Origin: Deinococcus sp.
GTDB lineage: Bacteria; Deinococcota; Deinococci; Deinococcales; Deinococcaceae
Length of the DNA stretch: 21,194 nucleotides
Assembly (NCBI RefSeq): GCF_030523985.1
Contig: NZ_JAUNHK010000042.1
Coordinates: 1-21,194 of the forward strand
Direction: 5' to 3'
Part shown: positions 14,402 to 21,194 of the stretch, piece after piece
Layout: every line of letters begins with the position of its first letter
Position numbering within the stretch: the stretch's first letter is position 1
The notes under the pieces: model-generated
Database searches by the model: none
What the model was told of the DNA's origin: nothing
Seen by the model: the letters and a program-made list of their open reading frames with translations, nothing else
Position numbers and translations under genes: made by a program

Positions 14402-16567
14402 TTATTTGAGTTGCTGAAGTTCCAGAACGTACTTGTTGAAGGGGCTGTCGTCGTCCTGGCCCTTGGCTGGGTCGTCACCGTCCGAAGCGCACAGGATGGT
14501 GCAGCTCGACACTTCCAGGTAGTAGGTGCCGTCGGCGGGCAGCGTGTGGGTGAGGGAAGAATCCTGGGCGTTGGCGTCGTCGTTGAAGGCCAGCTTCTTG
14601 CCTGCCGAGTCGCGCAGCACCAGGAACGAATCGAGCGACCCGCCGATGGTGGCGCGGGCGTGCACGTCGGCCTGAATCTTGTCGCCCGCCTTGCCCATGA
14701 AGGAGAAGAAGTCGAGGTCGCGGGGCTTGCCGAAGATGTAGGCCACGTTGGTCCTGTCGCCGTACTTGATGGGCGCGGCCTGCTCCATCTTGTCGTTCGG
14801 CTCGTAGGGGTCGACCGGGTTGAGGTTGACGGCTCCCTTGGTCAGCACGACGCGCAGCGGGACGACGGTGCTCAGCACACTGCCCGAAGTGACGGTGATT
14901 TTGCCGACGTAGGAGTCGCGCTCGTTGGGGTTGCCGCCTGTCAGGGTGAGGTCGGGGGTCGCCACGCGCAGGGTGTAGGTGCCGGGCGCGATGGACACGA
15001 AGTTGGCGTACCCGTCGGCATCGGTCTGCACGCCGTACACCGCGCCGTCGGCCCCGTCGCCTTCGAGTACCGCGTCGGCAAGAATGCCGGGGACATAGCC
15101 GCCGGGCGTCTGAATTTCGACCTTCACGCGGGCTGCGCCGCCCTTCTCGGGCATGTTCCCGGCCTTGAGGCGAGCCGCGAGTTTGTCGAGGCGAATCAGG
15201 CCGTGGCCCGTTTCACGGTCGAAGCCCGCCGCGTTGCTGCCCACGCTGGCATCGGCGGTTTCTTCCATCAGGCGGCGCACTTGATAGGGGTCGAGGTCGG
15301 GCTTGGCACCCAGAATGAGGGCCGCAGTTCCGGCGGTATAGGGGCCGGAGAACGACGTGCCGCTGATGAGTTGGTAGCCGCTGCCACCATCGGCGGTGTA
15401 GCCGCTCTTGCGGGTGCCGTCCTCGTTGATGAACAGGGGCGAGGCGAGCAGCACGTCCACGCCGGGGGCGGCCACGCTGATGTGGCGTCCGTAGGTCGAG
15501 AAACCGGATTTTTCGTTGTTGATGTCGAGCGCTGCCGACGCGATGACGCCGGGGAGCTGCGCGGGGTTGCGCCACTCCTCGCGGTAGCTGTTGCCCGCCG
15601 AGACGACCACCGTGACATTGCGCTCCAGGGCGTAGTCCATCGCCTGCTTGATCAGCGGCGAGTAGCCCAGACCGCCCCAGGAGTTGTTGAGCACCTGCGC
15701 GCCCTGGTTGACCGACCAGATGACCGAGCGGGCCACCAGGTAGTCCCCCACGAAGCCGGGCTGGAAAATAGCGGCGGGGAGGAACTTGGAGTCGGGCGCC
15801 ACGCCCACGATGCCCTTGCCGTCCTTGGCCGAGGAAATGGTGGACGCCACCGCCGTGCCGTGGTCGATACTCCCGTTTACCTTCTGGTCGAGCTTGCCGT
15901 CGATACGGTCGAGCCAGTCGATCCAGTCCTGCACCTTGGTGTAGGTGGTGTTGGTGGCGGGGTCGAAGGCCTTGCCCGCCCAGTTGGGGCGCAGGTCGGG
16001 GTGCGAAACGTCGGCGGGGTCGTCAATCACGGCGACCTTGACGCCCTTGCCGGTGTATCCGGCGTCCCAGGCGGGCTGGGCGTTCATGTGGTTGGCGTCC
16101 AGTGCGTACTGGGGCAACTGGTCAAAGACCTGCTTGACAGCCTGCTCGCCCAGTTGACCCGTCTTGACGGGAGCCTCGCGGCGCTGCACCAGTTGCGCGG
16201 CGGCGTAGCGCACCTGGCCTTCACGCATCAGGCGCACGCCTTCGCTGCGGGCGTCCTTGCCCGCAGGCAGGCCGATCAGGGCCACGTCCAGTTCGGGGAT
16301 GCGGTCGAGCACCTGCCCGCCCAGGTCGGCGGCGAGGGCTTCGGCGCTGCGGCCGCGCAGGTTCACGACCAGTTGGTTGCGGACATACGTTTCGCCCGCC
16401 TTGGTGGTCACGATCTGGGCCGGGTCAATGCTGAGGGGGGACTGGGAGAGGGCAGGCGCGGTACTGGCCTGGGGCGCAGTGCTGACTTGGGGCATGGTGC
16501 CGGGCTGCCCACCACAGGCCGCCAGCAGGGTGGTCAGGGTAAGAGCGGCTAGGGAAATCTTTTTCAT
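14402..16567 (-). CDS. Subtilase (S8 family serine protease) lipoprotein with PPC domain
   Basis: This 721-residue protein has a lipoprotein signal with lipobox LLAAC (Cys18) and should be anchored at the cell surface or in the envelope. After a propeptide-like region (about 50-150) comes the S8 catalytic domain with Asp182 (VAVIDDPADVSHPDL), His236 (IDHGTAVAS), oxyanion Asn326 (VSAGNS) and Ser405 (SGTSFSGP). The Asp motif is DDP instead of the common DTG/DSG. A carboxypeptidase-regulatory or CNA-B-like beta domain follows (about 478-545), then a pre-peptidase C-terminal (PPC) domain starting YEPNDKMEQA and ending near the C-terminus. The PPC domain carries an unusual CTILC plus Asp-rich insert. 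The start is supported by AGGAGAAT. The upstream lipoprotein gene is 48 bases away, probably one operon. Confidence 0.93.
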   Translation of the reverse strand: MKKISLAALTLTTLLAACGGQPGTMPQVSTAPQASTAPALSQSPLSIDPAQIVTTKAGETYVRNQLVVNLRGRSAEALAADLGGQVLDRIPELDVALIGLPAGKDARSEGVRLMREGQVRYAAAQLVQRREAPVKTGQLGEQAVKQVFDQLPQYALDANHMNAQPAWDAGYTGKGVKVAVIDDPADVSHPDLRPNWAGKAFDPATNTTYTKVQDWIDWLDRIDGKLDQKVNGSIDHGTAVASTISSAKDGKGIVGVAPDSKFLPAAIFQPGFVGDYLVARSVIWSVNQGAQVLNNSWGGLGYSPLIKQAMDYALERNVTVVVSAGNSYREEWRNPAQLPGVIASAALDINNEKSGFSTYGRHISVAAPGVDVLLASPLFINEDGTRKSGYTADGGSGYQLISGTSFSGPYTAGTAALILGAKPDLDPYQVRRLMEETADASVGSNAAGFDRETGHGLIRLDKLAARLKAGNMPEKGGAARVKVEIQTPGGYVPGILADAVLEGDGADGAVYGVQTDADGYANFVSIAPGTYTLRVATPDLTLTGGNPNERDSYVGKITVTSGSVLSTVVPLRVVLTKGAVNLNPVDPYEPNDKMEQAAPIKYGDRTNVAYIFGKPRDLDFFSFMGKAGDKIQADVHARATIGGSLDSFLVLRDSAGKKLAFNDDANAQDSSLTHTLPADGTYYLEVSSCTILCASDGDDPAKGQDDDSPFNKYVLELQQLK

Positions 16568-16615
16568 CGGTCATTCTCCTGGGAGGGGACAAGGGGAAAA
16601 CGGAAGCGCGTCGGC

Positions 16616-18445
16616 TCAGGGACGGGTGGTGAAGTCGTTGACTTCGGCCCCACCCTGCTTGACGCCGCCGGGCACGAAGCGCACGGTGTCCGAGGGGTCG
16701 CTGTAGACCGAGTAGGCCGCCACGTAGTTGGTCGCCGAAGCAGGCTTGCTGGGGTCGGCGAGGCGATAGGCGTAGCCCTCGTTGATGTACCAGCTGTAGC
16801 GGCGGTTGGTCTGGAGCGGCACTTTGGCGGTCTCCAACAAATCGGCCTCGTACTGATGCGGGATGGTCAGCACGTCGCTGGCCGCGTCGTACTTCACGGT
16901 GCTGTTGTTGGTCTTGGGGTCGTTGTCGGTGGCCCAGGAGTCGCGGAAGACGTAGTAGTTGTCGGTCTTGAGCAGGTTGCTCAGAATCTGAACTTCTTCC
17001 TTGCCTGCCGCGTCGAAGCCCTTGCGCAGGGTCAGGCGGCGGGCCACGTAACCGTAGCTTTCCCCGGTCACGAAGTCGGCCACGCGCACGTTCAACACGG
17101 CACCCGTCGCGCCCGTGCCGAACAGGTTCGCCTTGATGGTGTAGTTGGGCGTCAGCTCCACGTCGTGAACGTCCTTGCCGGGGCTGAGCAGCTTGGGCTG
17201 GAACAGTGGCAGGGTGTACGTGGGCGCGGCGTCACTGGCGGCCTCGTTGCTGCCGACGGCGACCACCTTATAGAAGTAGTCCTGCCCAGTCACCAGCGAG
17301 GCGGTGTTGTCGCTCACGGTGCAGCGGCGCACGGTGGCTTTGGCGTCGGCGGGTTTGGGGCACTGGGCCGCGCCCGCGAAGGCCACCTGGCTGTAGGGGC
17401 CGGTCGCCTGGGTCGAGCGCAGCACGCGGAAGCCCGTGACGCCGCTGACATCCACCGGGGTGTCCCAAGAGGTCGTGACCCACAGGTTGGTGCCGGAGGT
17501 CGGCGCGTCCACGCCAGGGTTCTGGGTGCCGTACAGGTAGTCGATACGGGTGCTGAGGGTGTAGGACACGGCCCGCACGTTGGTCGGGGCGACCACTTCC
17601 TTCGCCGCCGCCGTGCGGTTGATGGTCAGCGGCACGAGGTAGGCCACGCGGTTGTAGTTGAAGTCCAGGCCGACGACTTGCAGGTACACGTCACCCTTGA
17701 GGCCGGTGGGGTCGAGGCTGACCAGTCCGCTGTCCTGGCCCTGGCCTTTGCCGCTGGGGTCTACGCCGGGCAGGATATAGCCGGGGTCTTGCTCGTACAG
17801 GCCCGCCGCCGGGCGCACGTCGGCCCAGGTGCCGTCCTTGTCGATGGTGACGAGCGAGAACAGGAAAAAGCGCATGATGCGTGGCTCGCTGCTGTTCTTC
17901 ACGGTGTAGGCCCGCACGTCCACGGTGTTGTTGAAAGCAACGCCCGCCGTCAGGTCTTTCCAGCCCGTCGCTTCACCCTTGTCGTCGTAACCCGTGGGGG
18001 TCTGGAGCTTGAGCTGGGGCACGTCTGCCGTGGCGTTGGGGTCCGCCGAGGCGAACTGCGCGACCTTGAGGCGGGTGTTCATGCCCGACTTGGCGACGGC
18101 TCCGTTGAACTCCGACCCGGCGGCCTTGCTCTTCATAAAGACCAGGTCGTAGCGGCCCGCTGGAATCTTGGCAAATTCGACGTAGCCCTGCGCGTTGGTC
18201 ATGGCTTCGCCCAGCGCGACGCTGCGGTCGCCAGTCTTGTACAGGTACACCTTGCTGCCCTCGACAGCGACACCACGGTTGGAGCGCACCACGTCTGCCG
18301 ACAGGGTGGCGTCTCCGGTACCGGTCACGGGCTTGACGACCACGCCAACGGGTTCAGGCTCGGTGACAGCGGTGTTCTGATTGCACGACGCCAGCAGTAG
18401 CGCACCAGAGAGTAAGGTCAGGGACAAAGAGCGTTGCAATTTCAT
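16616..18445 (-). CDS. Large lipoprotein with Ig/fibronectin-like domains
   Basis: This 609-residue protein has a lipoprotein signal with lipobox LLASC (Cys21) and no recognised enzyme domain. Residues about 42-104 look like a carboxypeptidase-regulatory-type beta domain (VAVEGSKVYLY, TNAQGYVEFAKIPAGRYDLVF). About 300-410 resembles a fibronectin type III module (APTNVRAV, VTGFRVLRSTQATGPY, YFYKVVAVGSNEAAS). The C-terminal third has another fn3-like strand pattern (RRYSWYINEGYAY, SDPSDTVRF). Two Cys in the middle may form a disulfide. It is probably an envelope scaffold or adhesion protein. The start at 18445 is set by AAGGAGAACAC before the ATG. It precedes the subtilase gene by 48 bases, so the two lipoproteins may act together or the protease may process it. 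Confidence 0.8.
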   Translation of the reverse strand: MKLQRSLSLTLLSGALLLASCNQNTAVTEPEPVGVVVKPVTGTGDATLSADVVRSNRGVAVEGSKVYLYKTGDRSVALGEAMTNAQGYVEFAKIPAGRYDLVFMKSKAAGSEFNGAVAKSGMNTRLKVAQFASADPNATADVPQLKLQTPTGYDDKGEATGWKDLTAGVAFNNTVDVRAYTVKNSSEPRIMRFFLFSLVTIDKDGTWADVRPAAGLYEQDPGYILPGVDPSGKGQGQDSGLVSLDPTGLKGDVYLQVVGLDFNYNRVAYLVPLTINRTAAAKEVVAPTNVRAVSYTLSTRIDYLYGTQNPGVDAPTSGTNLWVTTSWDTPVDVSGVTGFRVLRSTQATGPYSQVAFAGAAQCPKPADAKATVRRCTVSDNTASLVTGQDYFYKVVAVGSNEAASDAAPTYTLPLFQPKLLSPGKDVHDVELTPNYTIKANLFGTGATGAVLNVRVADFVTGESYGYVARRLTLRKGFDAAGKEEVQILSNLLKTDNYYVFRDSWATDNDPKTNNSTVKYDAASDVLTIPHQYEADLLETAKVPLQTNRRYSWYINEGYAYRLADPSKPASATNYVAAYSVYSDPSDTVRFVPGGVKQGGAEVNDFTTRP

Positions 18446-18744
18446 GTGTTCTCCTTGAAAGCAAAATGAGTTGTTGGTCTCAGTAATTTGACACAGGACT
18501 TGCAAAACGTAAAGTGTTCCATCTTTCTGTCAGTTCGGCGTAGTGTGCCTCAGGGTGAGCAAAGCGGCGAACGGTTGCACAGGCGCAGAAATGTAGTTCC
18601 GGACGCAATGCAGCGCTTGCGTGAAGGATTTGGCCGCGAATGACTGACTTTCGCTAACGCAGCGCCCCTTCGTCTCTGGCAACATGGGGGCCGTTTTCCG
18701 CTCGGAGCCGTTCTCACCCTTTTTTCCCTTTCCCGGAGGAACCC
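18446..18744. other. Divergent intergenic region with an inverted repeat
   Basis: This 299-base gap separates the lipoprotein gene (minus) from the osmoprotectant transporter operon (plus). Besides the candidate minus-strand promoter, it holds the perfect inverted repeat ACGCAA-N8-TTGCGT at 18603-18622, a possible operator, and a T-run at 18720-18725 just before the ribosome-binding site GGAGG at 18735-18739. No clear plus-strand promoter or small gene was found. Confidence 0.5.
18506..18533 (-). promoter_or_regulatory. Candidate promoter of the lipoprotein-subtilase pair
   Basis: On the minus strand, CTGACA (18533-18528) and TACGTT (18511-18506) are 16 bases apart, about 60 bases before the ATG. 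Unlike many genes here, this mRNA would have a leader with a ribosome-binding site. Confidence 0.4.
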
Positions 18745-19647
18745 ATGCGACTCATCCTGACCCTGACTGCCGCCGCCCTGCTCGGCTCGGCCACTGCCAA
18801 GCCCATCGTGGTGGGCAGCAAACTCGACCCCGAAGCCCAGATTCTGGGACAAATGCTGGTGCTGACCCTCAAAAACGCGGGCCTGAGCGTGACCGACAAG
18901 ACCTCGCTGGGCGATACGGGCGTCAACCGCAAGGCGATTCTGGCGGGCGAAATCGACCTGTATCCCGAGTACACCGGAAACGCCGTCTATCTGTTCCCCG
19001 CCGCCAAAATCGGGGCCAAGCAGGCGGGCAGCCCAGCGACGATCTACAACCTGGCCCGCACGCTGGACGCCAAAAACGGCATCACCTGGCTGCGCCCGGC
19101 CAACATCAACAACACCTGGGTCATCGCCGTGCCGCAGACCCTGGCCCAGAGCCAGAAGCTCAGCAGCGTGGCTGACCTCGCCCGTTACCTCAAGTCGGGG
19201 GGCAAGTTCAAAATCGCGGGCAGCCCGGAGTTCTTCAACCGCCCCGACACCATGCCCGTGTTCGAGGCCGCCTACGGTTTCAAGCTGAGCAGCGCCCAGA
19301 AACTCGTGCTGGCGGGCGCGACCCCCACCCAGACCCAGCAGGCTGCCGCCCAGGGCACGAACGGCGTGAACGCGGCGATGGCCTACGGCACCGACGCCAC
19401 CCTCGCCGCGCTGAATCTGGTGGCGCTGTCCGACCCCAAGGGCGCCCAGGCCGTGTACCAGCCCGCCCCCATCATCCGCACCGCCACGCTGAAGGCCAAC
19501 CCACAAATCGCGCCGCTGCTGCAAAAGGTCTTCGGCACGCTGGACGCCAAGACCATGCAGAAGCTCAACGGTCAGGTGGCGCTGGAAGGCAAGACGCCCG
19601 CCGAAGTCGCCCGGACATATCTGAAGAGCAAGGGCCTGATCAAGTAA
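18745..19647 (+). CDS. Osmoprotectant (glycine betaine/choline-type) ABC transporter substrate-binding protein, OsmF/YehZ-like
   Basis: This 300-residue exported protein has a signal peptide (cleavage near residue 18, ATA-KP) and an OpuAC-type fold, with VGSKLDPEAQILGQML (23-38), TSLGDTGVNRKAILAGEIDLYPEYTGNA (in two parts, about 53-80) and NINNTWVIAV near residue 125. These are typical of the quaternary-amine binding proteins of the OsmF/YehZ branch. It is preceded by GGAGG at good spacing. It heads an operon with the permease and ATPase downstream. Compatible-solute uptake is the expected role, but YehZ-type proteins bind betaine weakly, so the true ligand may differ. Confidence 0.88.
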   Translation: MRLILTLTAAALLGSATAKPIVVGSKLDPEAQILGQMLVLTLKNAGLSVTDKTSLGDTGVNRKAILAGEIDLYPEYTGNAVYLFPAAKIGAKQAGSPATIYNLARTLDAKNGITWLRPANINNTWVIAVPQTLAQSQKLSSVADLARYLKSGGKFKIAGSPEFFNRPDTMPVFEAAYGFKLSSAQKLVLAGATPTQTQQAAAQGTNGVNAAMAYGTDATLAALNLVALSDPKGAQAVYQPAPIIRTATLKANPQIAPLLQKVFGTLDAKTMQKLNGQVALEGKTPAEVARTYLKSKGLIK

Positions 19648-19670
19648 AGGGTGAAGGGTTCGCTGCGCTG

Positions 19671-19709
19671 AGGGTTGGGGGGTTTCGGCCCCCTGCCCTG
19701 TCCTTTTTT
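19671..19709 (+). terminator. Hairpin with T-run between binding-protein and permease genes
   Basis: AGGG (19671) and GGGGG pair with CCCCC (19689-19693) and CCCT (19696-19699), followed after four bases by six T at 19704-19709. It looks like an intrinsic terminator placed 23 bases after the binding-protein stop. As the permease gene follows directly, it probably acts as a partial terminator that makes the binding protein more abundant. Confidence 0.65.
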
Positions 19710-19726
19710 GCCCGGAGGTTTGTTCT

Positions 19727-20905
19727 TTGAGTGCGCCCGTTTCCCCCTCACCCGCTCGCCTGCCCACTGACCTTCAGACGGTCTTCTGGCTGGCGGCGCT
19801 GCCACTGTTGGCGGGGGCTTTCCTGCCCTGGGTGCTGCTGCGGCCCAACCGTCTGGCGCTGGGTAGCTACCAGGGTTTGCCCCCTGCCGAAACCGCTCTG
19901 GCCTGCGCGGTGGCGCTGGGGCTGGTGGCCTGTGCCCGCTTTTTTCCTCGCGCCCTGACGTTGCTGGCGAATGCGGCGCTGGCGCTGGGCATCTGGTGGC
20001 TGGGCAGCCGCACCGGGGCGGCACTCGCCGGGCAGGGCGAGGCGGCACGGGCGAGTGCCAGTAGTGGCGCGTGGCTGTGGCTGCTGGGCGCGGGCATAGC
20101 GACCTACGGGGCCGGACTGGTCGGGGAGCGGCTGGGCGGCGCACAGCGTTTTTTGCGCTGGCTGTGGGTGCCGCTGGTAGTGGCGATGGTGCTGGGCGGA
20201 CACCTGGCGGGGTGGTCGGTGGTGCGCGAGTATCTGGCCCAGCAGGAACGCTTCGGGCAGGAAGTGGCGCAACACCTGCGGCTGGTGCTGAGCAGCCTGG
20301 GGCTGGCGCTGCTGCTCGGTGCGCCGCTGGCGGTCTGGGCGGCGCGGCGCGAACGGGTGGCGGGCGCGGTGCTGGGTCTCGCTGGAGCGGTGCAGACCGT
20401 CCCCAGTCTGGCGCTGCTGGGCCTGCTGATTGCGCCGCTGGCGGCTCTGTCTACTGCCTTTCCCGTGCTGCGGAGCCTGGGCATCAGCGGCATCGGCACG
20501 GCTCCGGCGCTGACGGCCATGACCCTCTACGCGCTGCTCCCCATCCTGCGAAACGGCGTGGTGGCGCTGCGCGGCGTCCAGGCGGGCGTGCTGGACGCGG
20601 CGCGGGGCATGGGGATGACGGGCGCCCAGCGGTTCTGGCGGGTGCAGTTGCCGCTGGCCCTCCCGGTGTGGCTGAGCGGCGTGCGGCAGGCCGCCGTCGT
20701 GCTGGTGGGGGTCGCCAGCGTCGCCCAACTGATCGGAGCGGGCGGGCTGGGCTACTTCATCTTCAGCGGGATGCAGAGCGGAGCCGCCGACCTGATCCTG
20801 CTGGGGGCGATTCCGGCGGCGCTGCTGGCCGTGCTGCTCGACGCGTTGTTGCGCGGCCTGGAAACGTGGCTGGGGCAGCGCTACGGCGGGCGGTCTCCAG
20901 CATGA
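19727..20905 (+). CDS. Osmoprotectant ABC transporter permease, YehY-like (extended N-terminus)
   Basis: This 392-residue membrane protein has a BPD_transp_1 permease domain in its C-terminal half, with LLSTAF-type segments replaced by VQTVPSLALLGLLIAPLAA (222-240), the EAA loop GVLDAARGMGMTGAQRFWRV (287-306) and the LIGAGGLGYFIFSGM (335-349) motif typical of betaine-type permeases. The first 170 residues add about five hydrophobic segments (19-38, 55-72, 76-92, 113-132, 144-166), as in YehY rather than the short OpuBB. The TTG start at 19727 is chosen because GGAGG at 19714-19718 lies eight bases upstream; a nearby GTG at 19731 is out of frame. Together with the genes on either side it forms an importer. 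Confidence 0.88.
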   Translation: MSAPVSPSPARLPTDLQTVFWLAALPLLAGAFLPWVLLRPNRLALGSYQGLPPAETALACAVALGLVACARFFPRALTLLANAALALGIWWLGSRTGAALAGQGEAARASASSGAWLWLLGAGIATYGAGLVGERLGGAQRFLRWLWVPLVVAMVLGGHLAGWSVVREYLAQQERFGQEVAQHLRLVLSSLGLALLLGAPLAVWAARRERVAGAVLGLAGAVQTVPSLALLGLLIAPLAALSTAFPVLRSLGISGIGTAPALTAMTLYALLPILRNGVVALRGVQAGVLDAARGMGMTGAQRFWRVQLPLALPVWLSGVRQAAVVLVGVASVAQLIGAGGLGYFIFSGMQSGAADLILLGAIPAALLAVLLDALLRGLETWLGQRYGGRSPA

Positions 20906-21043
20906 AGCAGCGGAGCAGGGCCAACACCGACTCGCAGAAATCTATTCTCGACACCAAAGAATGCTGAACACCCATTCGCCCAGATTTTTCTCAGCAGTCA
21001 GGCGGTTTGACCGCTTCACCTTTCGCTCCCCAGAGGCCCGGCC
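20906..21043. other. Intergenic region before the ATPase gene
   Basis: This 138-base gap has no gene I can support. It contains a small inverted repeat GCGGT-TTG-ACCGC at 21002-21014 and a short purine stretch CAGAGG at 21031-21036 that may serve as the ribosome-binding site. No clear promoter is seen. Confidence 0.4.
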
Positions 21044-21194
21044 ATGATCGAGTTACAAAACCTGGAAAAACGCTACACCAACCCGCAGACGGGAGCCGAG
21101 GTCTACGCCGTCAAGCACCTGAACCTGACCTTCCCCGAGGGCGAAATCACGGCGCTGCTGGGGCCTTCGGGCTGCGGCAAGACGACCACGCTGC
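21044..21194 (+). CDS. Osmoprotectant ABC transporter ATP-binding protein (partial, 5' end)
   Basis: The first 50 codons encode MIELQNLEKRYTNPQTGAE, then AVKHLNLTFPEGEITALL and the Walker A motif GPSGCGKTTT. The rest of the protein, including signature motif and Walker B, lies beyond the window. It follows the OsmF/YehY-like genes in the same direction, so it is expected to energise that importer. The spelling around the Walker A motif is typical of ProV/OpuCA/YehX-like ATPases, but the subfamily cannot be confirmed from this fragment. A second permease would be expected downstream. Confidence 0.9.
   Translation, partial: MIELQNLEKRYTNPQTGAEVYAVKHLNLTFPEGEITALLGPSGCGKTTTL

Noticed and set aside
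14411..16552. Open frame of 713 codons on the plus strand opposite the subtilase
   Set aside because: It is antisense to a gene with clear catalytic motifs, has low-complexity Val/Gly/His/Arg composition and no recognisable domain; a by-product of high GC.
16856..18400. Open frame of 514 codons opposite the large lipoprotein
   Set aside because: Same antisense pattern with biased composition and no ribosome-binding site; the minus-strand gene has a lipobox and a strong Shine-Dalgarno.
20763..20975. Small minus-strand ORF near the end of the permease gene
   Set aside because: Mostly antisense to the permease; no ribosome-binding site and no recognisable product.

Overview
The window looks like chromosomal DNA from a Deinococcus species, close to D. 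radiodurans in style. The basis is GC-rich coding DNA, many genes whose start codon sits 6-9 bases after a TANNNT -10 box (leaderless mRNAs, common in Deinococcus), short dispersed non-coding repeats, and abundant secreted proteins and lipoproteins. The genus is an inference; no marker gene is present.

Layout. Bases 1-580 are the right part of an IS5-family element (transposase on the minus strand, split by a -1 frameshift), inserted at the edge of a dispersed repeat whose fuller copy lies at about 4058-4172. Between the two copies are a large acyl-CoA dehydrogenase (minus) and, divergently, an operon of a zinc-less quinone oxidoreductase and a MerR regulator. Then come modA-modB (molybdate uptake, no modC here), a lipoprotein alpha/beta hydrolase (minus) and a divergent PadR regulator, with a perfect palindrome inside their overlapping promoters.

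Bases 7446-11448 (all minus) form a copper-handling block. In transcription order it holds a His-rich DUF2946 protein, an MbnP-family protein, an MbnH/cytochrome c peroxidase-family di-heme enzyme, a large nested inverted repeat, a small secreted protein predicted to mature to an N-terminal His, CopC and CopD. The last three overlap by ATGA. This is the most interesting system here: the MbnP/MbnH pair, first studied beside methanobactin genes, sits next to CopCD in a bacterium that is probably not a methanotroph.

Bases 11521-14334 (plus) carry a glycerate kinase and an orphan peptide-type ABC substrate-binding protein, both apparently leaderless. They end at a strong bidirectional terminator facing a minus-strand pair: a 609-residue lipoprotein with Ig/fibronectin-like features and a subtilase lipoprotein with a C-terminal PPC domain. 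From 18745 to the end an OsmF/YehZ-type osmoprotectant ABC transporter begins (binding protein, permease, start of the ATPase), with a hairpin plus T-run between its first two genes that probably lowers downstream expression.
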